Shown here: piece by piece, positions 1 through 6,259 of the stretch
Layout: each line of letters starts with the position of its first letter
Position numbering within the stretch: position 1 is the stretch's first letter
Source: an uncultured Porphyromonadaceae bacterium
GTDB taxonomy: Bacteria; Bacteroidota; Bacteroidia; Bacteroidales; Muribaculaceae
DNA length: 6,259 bases
Assembly: GCA_905193485.1 (NCBI GenBank)
Contig: CAJJOX010000137.1
Location: forward strand, 1 to 6,259
Reading direction: 5' to 3'
Translations under genes and position numbers: made by a program
Notes under the pieces: model-generated
Database searches by the model: none
The model's input: the letters and a program-made list of their open reading frames with translations, nothing else
Told to the model about the DNA's origin: nothing

Positions 1-932
1 GGGAGCGGGAAAGGGGGCGGGCGGCCGCCGTAGCCATATTTTTGGGCGTTGAGCCCCTCATTGAGCACATGGCCGCCATTTTCGCATGACCCTCCGAAAT
101 CGAGCCATTGACGTCCGTCGCATTCATGTTCGAGAATATGGTCGACAATGGCTGAAAAAACTCCGAGCCGCCGCCCTTCGGCCGTGGTGGCGATATATTG
201 GGTATGCGTCACCGTGTCGGTGACATACAGCACTGTGCCGGCCAATAGTTCGCCATCAGGTGTCAGTGCCGTTATGAGCCGTATGTTTTCAGGAAAACGG
301 CTTGCCAGCAGCCTGATTTCTGCAAGCGTGTGCACTGGTGCGGCTCCATATCGCTCGTCGAGTCGATGGGCGAGAATGGCCATGAATCCCTCATAATCAT
401 CGCTGCGTCCTATCAGTATGCCTTTACGGCGTGCACGTGAGGCTCGCCAATGCGAAGCCGAGTTCATAAGCACCGGCCGCGCAAGAGGCAGCGCCGATGA
501 AACTATTGCTTCATGCTGTGTGGCTCCAAGCCTGAAGAGGGCATAGAGATCGTCGTCGGACGGATAGCGTTGGAATATATGCGGCACTGCCTTGTATATC
601 AGCTCGGTAATGTCGCTTTCGCGCATCCACGCCACAAAAGCGTCCCACATTTCAAGCATTGCGCTGCTGCTGAAATGGCGGTTTGCCGTGAGCCAGCCCC
701 CATAGGTGAGTCCGCGGTGTGTGCATATCGTCTGCCCCTCGATATTTGCCGGAAGCACAGCCATCAGACGTCCTTTCTCGTCGTAGGCCATCAGCGAACT
801 GTCGGCAAACCGGTCTGAATGATAGTCCATATAGCCCCTTTGATGCAGGAATGTGGCGTTAGTGGCCGTTTCGGTCACGAATCTGTCCCACTCTTGTGAC
901 ATTTCGCGGCTATATCGGATTATTCTTGTCAT
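1..932 (-). CDS. FemAB/GNAT-like acyltransferase, C-terminus cut by window edge
   Basis: An open minus-strand frame starts with ATG at 932-930 and runs off the left edge without a stop (310 codons seen). The protein resembles the Bacteroides 'GNAT family N-acetyltransferase' proteins with a FemAB/BioF2-like fold (Acetyltransf_6 type). Landmarks are FLHQRGYMDYHSDRFAD (about 28-44), LPANIEGQ (60-67), HRGLTYGGW (72-80), IYKAVPHIFQRYPSDDDLYALFR (about 112-134, a near-invariant block in this group), a basic stretch RASRARRK (163-170), PVHT (199-202), HTQYIATTAEGR (243-254) and the near-terminal NEGLNAQKYGYGGR (291-304). Relatives are about 310-330 residues, so few residues are missing. The acceptor is unknown; relatives are usually placed with amide or peptide-like acyl transfer. 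Its start overlaps the alcohol dehydrogenase stop (ATGA), so it is probably translationally coupled and co-transcribed. The last residues before the edge (PPPFPLP) do not look like the family's usual ending. Family assignment is from memory of related sequences. Confidence 0.85.
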   Translation of the reverse strand, partial: MTRIIRYSREMSQEWDRFVTETATNATFLHQRGYMDYHSDRFADSSLMAYDEKGRLMAVLPANIEGQTICTHRGLTYGGWLTANRHFSSSAMLEMWDAFVAWMRESDITELIYKAVPHIFQRYPSDDDLYALFRLGATQHEAIVSSALPLARPVLMNSASHWRASRARRKGILIGRSDDYEGFMAILAHRLDERYGAAPVHTLAEIRLLASRFPENIRLITALTPDGELLAGTVLYVTDTVTHTQYIATTAEGRRLGVFSAIVDHILEHECDGRQWLDFGGSCENGGHVLNEGLNAQKYGYGGRPPPFPL

Positions 933-2107
933 AAGGCGAGGCTATAGATTTCAGTCGAAACTTCGGGAGTGATGTCATAATAGCCGCCAAACGTGGCGCC
1001 TTTGTTGGCATGAAGCATCTCCACAAGTCGGGAGATGTCCGGATTTTCGATGCCGAGTTGGGCGAAAGTCAGAGGCAGACCCAGCGATCCGAAAAAGATG
1101 CGCAGACGTTTCACCCCCTCGAGAGCCGCGGTGCGGTCATCCGCTTCGTCAATGCCGAATATGCGCCGTGCCAGTTGTGCGCCACGCTGTGGCCTGTGTT
1201 TGGCCATGAATGTCATCCATGCCGGAAAGACCACGGCCAGACCGGCTCCGTGCGTCACGCCGTAGAGAGCCGAGATTTCATGTTCCATCGCGTGGCTGAC
1301 CCAGTCTTCGCGGCGTCCGGTGCCGCAGATGCCATTATGGGCCAGCGTGCCGCTCCACATTATGTTGGCGCGTGCCTGATAGTTGTCAGGCTCGGCCATC
1401 ACTTTCGGCGCTTCAGTCATGATGGCCATGATGACCCCCTCGGCCACGCGGTCGGTCACTTCGGTCTGTTCGGTCAGTGTGAAGTAGCGCTCGAAGATAT
1501 GCGCCATCATGTCGGCGATTCCGGCGGCTGTCTGCGAGGGAGGGAGCGTAAAGGTCAGCTCGGGGTTGAGGAGAGCGAATTTCGGGCGCAGCCAATAGTC
1601 GGTGCGGAGGCTTATTTTATGCAGGGTGCCGTCGTCGCCGATGAGTGTTATCACGGAGTTGCCCGACCCTTCGCTTCCCGCAGCGGGGATTGTGAGCACG
1701 ACTCCGACAGGCAACGCGTTGCCGACTACCGATTTGCCGGCCCAGAAATCCCAGAAGTCCCCTTCATAAGGCACCCCGGCGGCTATCGCTTTGGCTGTGT
1801 CGATCACCGATCCGCCGCCAACGGCAAGCAATGCGTCCACACGATTTTCGCGGCATAATTCTATCCCTTCTCTCACTTTCGGATCGGTGGGGTTGGGCTG
1901 AATGCCTCCAAGGGTCAGATACTCGATGTTTTCATCGCGGAGCGATTTTTCCACTCTGTCCAATAGCCCGCTGCGCACGGCCGACCCCCCGCCGTAACAC
2001 ACAAGCACACGCTTCGCGTTTATAGCCTTGAGTTCCCGGCCGGCGTGAAGTTCGGCTCCATGTCCGAACACGTATTTTGTCGGGGTGCAATATGTAAAGT
2101 TGTCCAT
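929..2107 (-). CDS. Iron-containing alcohol dehydrogenase, YqhD/BDH type
   Basis: This is a 392-residue group III (metal-dependent) alcohol dehydrogenase of the butanol dehydrogenase/YqhD branch, a cytosolic enzyme that reduces aldehydes to alcohols, probably with NADPH. Visible motifs are YGGGSAVRSGLL (38-49) and AVGGGSVIDTAKAIAAG (95-111) for the nucleotide, and IPAAGSEGSGNSVI (140-153). The metal ligands appear to be Asp199, His203, His272 and His286; their spacing (4, 69, 14) is the same as Asp194/His198/His267/His281 of E. coli YqhD. The family block HAMEHEISALYGVTHG (272-287) is intact, and length matches the family (about 385-395). The frame stays open upstream to 2176, but I chose the ATG at 2107: MDNFTYCTPTKYVFGHG is the usual N-terminus, and a Bacteroidetes-type promoter (2146-2177) lies inside the longer version. 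It is the first gene of a two-gene minus-strand unit with the acyltransferase. The physiological substrate cannot be read from the sequence. Confidence 0.95.
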   Translation of the reverse strand: MDNFTYCTPTKYVFGHGAELHAGRELKAINAKRVLVCYGGGSAVRSGLLDRVEKSLRDENIEYLTLGGIQPNPTDPKVREGIELCRENRVDALLAVGGGSVIDTAKAIAAGVPYEGDFWDFWAGKSVVGNALPVGVVLTIPAAGSEGSGNSVITLIGDDGTLHKISLRTDYWLRPKFALLNPELTFTLPPSQTAAGIADMMAHIFERYFTLTEQTEVTDRVAEGVIMAIMTEAPKVMAEPDNYQARANIMWSGTLAHNGICGTGRREDWVSHAMEHEISALYGVTHGAGLAVVFPAWMTFMAKHRPQRGAQLARRIFGIDEADDRTAALEGVKRLRIFFGSLGLPLTFAQLGIENPDISRLVEMLHANKGATFGGYYDITPEVSTEIYSLAL

Positions 2108-2145
2108 ATCGGTTCTTCTTGATTGTTCGATTTTTGCGATTGATG

Positions 2146-2177
2146 CAAAAGTAAATAATCTTTGCAAGTTATCCAAA
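2146..2177 (-). promoter_or_regulatory. Bacteroidetes-type promoter for the alcohol dehydrogenase unit
   Basis: On the minus strand there is TTTG (2177-2174), a 20-base spacer, then TACTTTTG (2153-2146). This matches the Bacteroidetes housekeeping sigma layout TTTG / about 19-21 bases / TAnnTTTG. Transcription would be expected to begin near 2140-2143, giving a leader of roughly 35 bases before the ATG at 2107. It overlaps the divergent plus-strand promoter. The call rests on the consensus match only. Confidence 0.7.
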
Positions 2178-2192
2178 GTTTGGCTACTTTTG
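2161..2192 (+). promoter_or_regulatory. Bacteroidetes-type promoter for the mechanosensitive channel gene
   Basis: TTTG (2161-2164), a 20-base spacer, then TACTTTTG (2185-2192), again matching TTTG / TAnnTTTG. The -7 box ends only four bases before the ATG at 2197, so the predicted transcript starts at or within a few bases of the start codon: a leaderless or nearly leaderless message. It shares bases 2161-2177 with the opposite promoter, so the two polymerases could not sit there at the same time. Confidence 0.7.
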
Positions 2193-2196
2193 TGTC

Positions 2197-3372
2197 ATGA
2201 TTGATTTCCTGCGCGAATTCCTTGACGAGCGGATCACCGGTCCCGACCGGTCGTTGATTATCCATCTTGTGGTTCTGGTCGGCATAGCCGTGGTGGCTGT
2301 CGGATCATACTATCTGATGCGCATCGTCGAAAGCGGAGCCATGTATTTTGTCAGGAAAAGTCCGACCCGGTGGGACGACGATATTCTCGACACACGTTGC
2401 CTGAAAGCGATTTCTCAGATCGTGCCGGCACTTGTCGTCGCATGGTTGCTGCCGCAGTTCTTTGTCGAGCCCGATGCGTCAGTGCGTTGGGTCGACATCC
2501 TGACGCAATGCTATATCCTGTGGGCGGCCATCTACATCATCCACGTGTTGATCAGCAATCTCTTCACAGCCTTCACGCGTCGCAAGCGATTTCGTCCCTA
2601 TGCCGTCAAAGGCATTTTCCAGATGGTGCGTCTGCTGGTCATCGCCATGGGAGTCATACTCACCGTGAGCATCTTCATAGGCCGCTCGCCGGTTTCGATC
2701 CTGATGGCTCTCGGCGCTTCGGCGGCCATATTGATGCTTGTGTTCAAAGACACCATCCTCGGTCTTGTGGCAAGTGTGCAGCTTACGGCTAACAACATGC
2801 TCCACAAAGGCGACTGGATTGTTGTCGACAAGCATAATGCCAACGGCGAGGTGATCGACGTTTCGCTTACCACAGTCAAAGTGCGAAACTGGGACAATTC
2901 CATCGCCACCGTGCCTCCGTATTCGCTTATCTCGGAGTCGTTTGTCAATTATCAGCCGATGCGGCGCAGCGGCGGTCGACGGGTCTGCCGATCCATTCTC
3001 ATCGATGCCAACAGTGTGCGTTTCTGCACGTCCGGCGAACTTGATGATCTTGTCCGCCGTGGCTGGCTTGAAGCTGACCGCGACACAGCCGCCGGCCACG
3101 ATTTCGTCAACATGCGTCTGCTGCGTGACTATCTTGAGCGATGGCTTGCCTCACATCCCCGGGTTCGCCACGATATGCTCATGATGGTGCGGCAGATGGA
3201 TCCCACATCGATGGGTCTGCCCCTCCAGCTCTATTTTTTCACCGATACGACCGAATGGCGTGAATTCGAACGCGTGCAGAGCGACATATTCGATCACGTC
3301 TATGCCGTGATACGGCAATTCGGCCTGCGCATCTATCAGGTCAATTCCGGCGATGACACCTCGCGTCGCTGA
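2197..3372 (+). CDS. MscS-family mechanosensitive channel, YbdG-like
   Basis: A 391-residue inner-membrane small-conductance mechanosensitive channel, closest in style to E. coli YbdG (miniconductance, osmotic adaptation). About five membrane segments are visible: 20-41, 72-89, 104-124, 139-161 and the pore-lining segment about 165-195. The cytosolic beta domain follows, with the strongly conserved run from LVFKDTILGLVASVQLTANN (181-200) through GDWIVVD (205-211), EVIDVSLTTVKVRNWDNSIATVP (218-240), SESFVNYQ (246-253) and SGGRRV (258-263). The C-terminal part has LPLQLYFFTDTTEW (341-354) and FGLRIYQ (375-381), as in YbdG relatives, and TRWDDDILD (57-65) is the usual cytosolic loop between the first two membrane segments. 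Length fits the family (about 400). The ATG at 2197 is the only early start that keeps the first helix; the promoter sits directly against it. It is followed 42 bases later by an MFS transporter on the same strand. Confidence 0.95.
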   Translation: MIDFLREFLDERITGPDRSLIIHLVVLVGIAVVAVGSYYLMRIVESGAMYFVRKSPTRWDDDILDTRCLKAISQIVPALVVAWLLPQFFVEPDASVRWVDILTQCYILWAAIYIIHVLISNLFTAFTRRKRFRPYAVKGIFQMVRLLVIAMGVILTVSIFIGRSPVSILMALGASAAILMLVFKDTILGLVASVQLTANNMLHKGDWIVVDKHNANGEVIDVSLTTVKVRNWDNSIATVPPYSLISESFVNYQPMRRSGGRRVCRSILIDANSVRFCTSGELDDLVRRGWLEADRDTAAGHDFVNMRLLRDYLERWLASHPRVRHDMLMMVRQMDPTSMGLPLQLYFFTDTTEWREFERVQSDIFDHVYAVIRQFGLRIYQVNSGDDTSRR

Positions 3373-3414
3373 CTCTGACTCATCCCCGAGGCTTTTCCAC
3401 TACGTTTAACCATA

Positions 3415-4728
3415 ATGTCAAATACCATTAACATCAATACCATGCAATTGTCAAAACGCTCTTATTATCCCTGGCTGGTCGTGGCTCTTCTTTGGGTTGT
3501 GGCACTCCTCAATTATATGGATCGCCAGATGCTGTCCACCATGCAAAACAATATTGCAGCCGATATCCCCGCTCTACAAAACGCTGAATTGTTCGGAGCG
3601 CTGATGGCTGTCTTTCTTTGGGTATATGGCATTTTCAGCCCGTTCTCCGGTGCCGTGGCCGATCGCGTGAGCCGCAAATGGCTTATCGTCGGATCGTTGG
3701 GCGTGTGGAGCGGTGTCACCTTCGCTATGGGCTATTGTGATGATTTCAGTCAGCTTATGTGGCTGAGGGGCATCATGGGATTGAGCGAAGCGCTTTATAT
3801 TCCGTCGGCACTGTCGCTTATCGCCGATTATTTCAACGGACGGGGTCGGTCGTTGGCCATCGGGCTTCACATGACTGGACTTTACTGCGGTCAGGCATTG
3901 GGCGGATTCGGCGCTTTGGTCGCTTCGGCATGGTCTTGGCAGGCTACATTCCATTGGTTCGGTATTATCGGCGTAGCCTATGCCGTGATACTCGTGTTCA
4001 TTCTTCATGAAAAGTCAGGCCACGGTAAAGCGCCGAAAGGGTTGGCTGTTGAATCTCTCCCCGCACGTAACCGCGAATCCATGTGGCAATCCCTCATCTT
4101 CGTTTTCTCCAACATCGCTTTCTGGGTGATTCTTTTCTTTTTCGCTTCAAGCTCAGTGCCAGGCTGGGCCACTAAAAACTGGCTTCCGACGCTTTTTCAG
4201 GACAATCTCGGACTCGAGATGAAACTGGCCGGCCCCATGGCCACGCTCACTATCGCCCTGTCAAGCTTTATCGGGGTCATGATCGGCGGACCAATCAGCG
4301 ACCGATGGGTGCGTCGCAATGTGAGGGGACGCATTTTCACAAGCGCAATCGGACTCTCTATGATGATCCCCGCACTCGTGTTCATAGGCATTGCTCACAA
4401 TGCTTTCCTCTCGGTGCTCGCAGGCCTTTTCTTCGGTGTGGGTTATGGTATGTTCGACGCTAACAACATGCCGATTCTTTGCCAGTTTGTTTCGTCGCGT
4501 CAGCGGGCCATGGCCTATGGATTCATGAACTCGGTCGGTGTGATCATGGGCGCCGTCACCACGCAGCTCCTCGGCGGCCTTCAGGAAAGTGTCGGGCTCG
4601 GCACATGTTTCGTCATGATGGGCGCACTTCTATTTGTGGCTCTCGGCCTGCAGTTGCTTGTGCTCCGTCCGCGAACCGACGACAAGGATTCAGAGCTTAC
4701 GGCCGAGGCCGAAACCGCCGACGCATAA
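3415..4728 (+). CDS. MFS transporter, ACS-like, substrate unknown
   Basis: A 437-residue inner-membrane permease of the major facilitator superfamily with about 12 hydrophobic segments and a longer central loop near 199-222. The N-terminal NYMDRQMLS (33-41) in TM1 is typical of sugar-acid and organic-anion carriers of the anion:cation symporter type. Motif A is GAVADRVSRKW (79-89), repeated in weaker form in the second half as GGPISDRWVRRN (291-302). The RGIMGLSEALYIPSALSLIADYF block (118-140) is the conserved TM4 region of that group, and GYGMFDANNMPILCQFV (343-359) falls in TM10. The tail after 418 is hydrophilic and acidic. A sugar or sugar-acid substrate is plausible, but no catabolic gene next door supports one. 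M1 is chosen, but M10 (3442) is a possible alternative. The 42-base gap to the channel gene, with no convincing promoter, suggests co-transcription. Confidence 0.9.
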   Translation: MSNTININTMQLSKRSYYPWLVVALLWVVALLNYMDRQMLSTMQNNIAADIPALQNAELFGALMAVFLWVYGIFSPFSGAVADRVSRKWLIVGSLGVWSGVTFAMGYCDDFSQLMWLRGIMGLSEALYIPSALSLIADYFNGRGRSLAIGLHMTGLYCGQALGGFGALVASAWSWQATFHWFGIIGVAYAVILVFILHEKSGHGKAPKGLAVESLPARNRESMWQSLIFVFSNIAFWVILFFFASSSVPGWATKNWLPTLFQDNLGLEMKLAGPMATLTIALSSFIGVMIGGPISDRWVRRNVRGRIFTSAIGLSMMIPALVFIGIAHNAFLSVLAGLFFGVGYGMFDANNMPILCQFVSSRQRAMAYGFMNSVGVIMGAVTTQLLGGLQESVGLGTCFVMMGALLFVALGLQLLVLRPRTDDKDSELTAEAETADA

Positions 4729-4751
4729 TCCTCTTCAATCGCTGTGACACT

Positions 4752-4792
4752 CCGGCAACCCTGCGCGAAGGTCATTGCCGGCATCTGTTTTC
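4752..4792 (+). terminator. Possible hairpin terminator after the MFS gene
   Basis: CCGGCAA (4752-4758) pairs with TTGCCGG (4775-4781), a perfect 7-bp stem with a 16-base loop that can add a further CC/GG pair. A weak T-rich run (TCTGTTTTCT, 4784-4793) follows on the plus strand. It lies in the convergent spacer between the MFS gene and queC. No T-run follows in the minus direction, so it would serve only the plus-strand unit. The loop is large and the T-run poor, hence modest confidence. Confidence 0.35.
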
Positions 4793-4823
4793 TGACGCAC
4801 GTCTGCGCTATGCCGTATTTTCC

Positions 4824-5468
4824 TCAGCAGTCTGGCTCGAGGCCGGCGGCGATCATGGCCTCGCGGCGCTCGATGCACGTGCCGCAACGTCCGCAATGCT
4901 TTTCTCCGCCTTTATAGCAGGAATACGTCAACGAATAGTCTACGCCTATCGCTGCTCCGCGGCGGCAAATGTCTGCCTTCGTCAGATTGGTGTAGGGCGC
5001 ACGCAGTTCGATCCGCTCGTAAGTCCCTTCGGCTATCGCCGATGCCATCGCCTTGACAAAACCCTCGCGGCAGTCGGGATAAATGGCATGGTCGCCATGA
5101 TGGTTGGCGAGCATTACGGCGTGTAGTCCGCGGCTTTCGGCCAGCCCTGCCGCGACACTAAGCATGATGCCGTTGCGAAACGGCACGACGGTCGACCGCA
5201 TCGTCGAATCCTCATAATGTCCCTCCGGAATCATTTCCGCTCCGCCAAGAAGCGAGCTCTCGAAATAATCGCCTATGAAGCCGAGGTCTATTTCCTCAAG
5301 CTCGATGCCGAGCCGACGGCAGTTTTCACGTGCGCAGGCAGCCTCGCGGAGGTTATGGTTGGCTCCGTAGTTGAAATTGACAGCCAGCGCTATGCGGTCG
5401 GCATATTCATAAAGCATCGTCGTGGAGTCCATTCCTCCCGACAGCACAATCAATGCATCCTTTTCCAT
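4824..5468 (-). CDS. queC: 7-cyano-7-deazaguanine synthase QueC
   Basis: QueC is the cytosolic ATP-dependent enzyme that turns 7-carboxy-7-deazaguanine and ammonia into preQ0, on the way to queuosine in tRNA. The 214-residue protein has the N-type ATP pyrophosphatase P-loop SGGMDS (10-15), NFNYGANHN (31-39), VVPFRNGIMLS (94-104) and GDHAIYPDCREGFV (125-138). The zinc-binding cysteines are Cys184, Cys192, Cys195 and Cys198 in CYKGGEKHCGRCGTCIERRE (184-203). The length is slightly below the B. subtilis protein (about 219) but all key motifs are intact. The ATG at 5468 puts the P-loop ten residues from the start, as is usual, and is preceded by an A-rich stretch (ACAATAAAA) instead of a Shine-Dalgarno sequence. 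It lies 24 bases after queF on the same strand and is convergent with the MFS gene. queD and queE, the earlier steps, are not in this window. Confidence 0.97.
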   Translation of the reverse strand: MEKDALIVLSGGMDSTTMLYEYADRIALAVNFNYGANHNLREAACARENCRRLGIELEEIDLGFIGDYFESSLLGGAEMIPEGHYEDSTMRSTVVPFRNGIMLSVAAGLAESRGLHAVMLANHHGDHAIYPDCREGFVKAMASAIAEGTYERIELRAPYTNLTKADICRRGAAIGVDYSLTYSCYKGGEKHCGRCGTCIERREAMIAAGLEPDC

Positions 5469-5492
5469 TTTTATTGTATGCGTTGCGATAGG

Positions 5493-5963
5493 TTAAAAAT
5501 CATTGCGGAACGAGGCGAGAAGCCGTGCTTTTACCATATCCTGATGCTCGTCGTCGCCGTAGTTGGCAAACGGATAGATTGATATGCCTCCGCGGGGTGT
5601 GAACAGTCCGATCACCTCAAGATAGCGGGGATTCATCAGTTTCACGAGGTCTTTCATGATGATGTTCACGCAGTCTTCATGAAAATCGCCATGGTTGCGG
5701 AAACTGAAAAGATATAGCTTCAGGCTCTTGCTCTCTACCATATCCTCGCGCGGTATGTAGTTGATGATTATTCTGGCAAAATCCGGTTGCCCCGTTTTCG
5801 GACAAAGCGATGTGAATTCCGGACAGGTGAATGTCACCAGATATTCATTGCCGGGATGTTTGTTTCTGAATGTTTCCAATATCTCCGGAGCATACTCCGT
5901 AGGGTATTTGACACCGGTGTTGCCGAGCAGGCTAACACCGTCAAGTTCGTTTTCGGTTCTCAT
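5493..5963 (-). CDS. queF: NADPH-dependent preQ0 reductase QueF (type I)
   Basis: QueF reduces the nitrile of preQ0 to the amine of preQ1 with two NADPH, the step after QueC in queuosine biosynthesis. At 156 residues it is the short, single-domain type I (B. subtilis YkvM-like) form, not the long type II form of E. coli. The catalytic Cys54 and Asp61 lie in [13 protein letters not shown] (50-62); the QueF motif [20 protein letters not shown] (77-96) follows, with Glu77 and the conserved His95-Glu96. These positions are one less than in the B. subtilis enzyme (Cys55, Asp62). The ATG at 5963 is preceded by an A-rich stretch. It starts 15 bases after the stop of the YgbA-like gene and ends 24 bases before queC, so all three are probably one transcript. 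Having the product-forming step beside queC is a common arrangement in Bacteroidetes and elsewhere. Confidence 0.97.
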   Translation of the reverse strand: MRTENELDGVSLLGNTGVKYPTEYAPEILETFRNKHPGNEYLVTFTCPEFTSLCPKTGQPDFARIIINYIPREDMVESKSLKLYLFSFRNHGDFHEDCVNIIMKDLVKLMNPRYLEVIGLFTPRGGISIYPFANYGDDEHQDMVKARLLASFRNDF

Positions 5964-5978
5964 TTTTTTATATTGTTG

Positions 5979-6259
5979 TTATTTTTGTCGATTGGCCATT
6001 TCACGCCAGAGATGTCGCAGTGCTGCCCCCGGATGATATATCATCATGCGCGGACCCGAATAGCGCATCACAGCCCTTATCTTTTCCCGTTCCTCATGAC
6101 GGTAGCAATGCACCGTGCATTTGCGGCATGTCGGTTTGGCCTCGCCGTGCGGACAATGGTCAAGACGCGCCAAAGCATATTCAAGCAGCCGCCGGCAGTC
6201 GGCACACAGATCCATGTTGCCTTCCTTGTGGCGGGCATACCGCCCTTTTCTCCGGTCTG
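5979..6259 (-). CDS. YgbA-family Cys-rich protein ('nitrous oxide-stimulated promoter' family), 5' end outside window
   Basis: A small Cys-rich protein matching the YgbA family (annotated 'nitrous oxide-stimulated promoter family protein'). Counting from the internal Met at 6215, it shows LCADC (3-7), then CPHGEAKPTCRKCTVHCY (21-38), then REKIRAVMRYSGPRMMIYHP (43-62), the family's most conserved stretch. Six cysteines (4, 7, 21, 30, 33, 37) could bind a metal; that is inference. The Met at 6215 is not the real start: the frame stays open to the window edge and upstream codons read GRYARHKEGN, which fits the family's segment before the first Cys pair (usually an YCR..HG-like motif). Family members are about 100-120 residues, so perhaps 10-20 residues lie beyond the edge. 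In E. coli, ygbA is repressed by the nitric oxide sensor NsrR, but its biochemical role is not settled. It ends 15 bases before queF and probably shares its transcript. Confidence 0.82.
   Translation of the reverse strand, partial: DRRKGRYARHKEGNMDLCADCRRLLEYALARLDHCPHGEAKPTCRKCTVHCYRHEEREKIRAVMRYSGPRMMIYHPGAALRHLWREMANRQK

Larger units (their letters stand above)
2146..2192. repeat. Imperfect palindrome formed by the two divergent promoters
   Basis: CAAAAGTA (2146-2153) is the reverse complement of TACTTTTG (2185-2192), and CTTTG (2160-2164) is that of CAAAG (2174-2178). Both pairs are centred on base 2169. The symmetry follows from two promoters of identical spacing placed back to back; it could also serve as a binding site for a dimeric regulator, but nothing shows that. 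Confidence 0.65.

Noticed and set aside
513..818. A 101-codon plus-strand open frame opposite the acyltransferase
   Set aside because: Antisense shadow of a conserved block (the DLYALFR region); no independent support.
1010..1858. A 282-codon plus-strand open frame opposite the alcohol dehydrogenase
   Set aside because: It lies wholly within a well-supported gene on the other strand; its product has no recognisable motif and is rich in His, Arg and Gly, as expected from reading GC-rich codons backwards.
2108..2176. A 23-residue N-terminal extension of the alcohol dehydrogenase
   Set aside because: The family starts at the MDNFTYCTPTKYVFG segment, and a promoter consensus lies inside the extension, so the region is more likely non-coding.
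2479..3099. A 206-codon minus-strand open frame within the channel gene
   Set aside because: Shadow of the conserved channel coding sequence; no motifs and no start context.
3401..3408. TACGTTTA as a -7 box for the MFS gene
   Set aside because: One mismatch to TAnnTTTG and no TTTG at 19-21 bases upstream; read-through from the channel gene is the simpler explanation.
4479..5126. A 215-codon plus-strand open frame bridging the MFS gene and queC
   Set aside because: It overlaps the 3' end of one clear gene and most of another on the opposite strand; the product is compositionally odd and unlike any family I know.
5964..5978. A preQ1 riboswitch in front of the queF-queC genes
   Set aside because: The gaps before queF (15 bases) and queC (24 bases) are far too short to hold an aptamer; any such element would have to lie upstream of the operon, beyond the window edge.

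Overview
The window looks like a piece of a Bacteroidales chromosome of moderately high GC, possibly Muribaculaceae or a relative. The protein families point that way: a YqhD/BDH-type alcohol dehydrogenase, a YbdG-like MscS channel, a FemAB-like acyltransferase of the sort common in Bacteroides, and a YgbA-like Cys-rich protein. The two promoters in the only divergent intergenic region also fit, because both have the Bacteroidetes layout (TTTG, 20 bp, TAnnTTTG). Start codons are preceded by A-rich stretches instead of clear Shine-Dalgarno sequences. The genus is inference; no rRNA or tRNA is present to settle it.

Layout: (1) positions 1-2107, minus strand, a two-gene unit. An iron-type alcohol dehydrogenase (929-2107) is followed, with a 4-base ATGA overlap, by a FemAB/GNAT-like acyltransferase that runs off the left edge. 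(2) Positions 2108-2196 hold two interleaved divergent promoters with near two-fold symmetry about base 2169. (3) Positions 2197-4728, plus strand: a YbdG-like small mechanosensitive channel, then 42 bases later a 12-TM MFS transporter of the ACS-like type. (4) Positions 4729-4823 form a convergent spacer with one possible hairpin terminator. (5) Positions 4824-6259, minus strand: a Cys-rich YgbA-family protein (5' end outside the window), then queF, then queC, with gaps of 15 and 24 bases, so probably one operon.

Functionally, queC makes preQ0 and queF reduces it to preQ1 for queuosine modification of tRNA. The YgbA-like protein upstream has no established chemistry. The alcohol dehydrogenase probably detoxifies or reduces aldehydes with NADPH. 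The channel and the MFS transporter are inner-membrane proteins with no visible link to each other beyond likely co-transcription. No mobile element, CRISPR array, RNA gene or clear novel system is visible. There is no gene-free stretch longer than 95 bases. The most distinctive structures are the symmetric divergent promoter and the ygbA-queF-queC arrangement.
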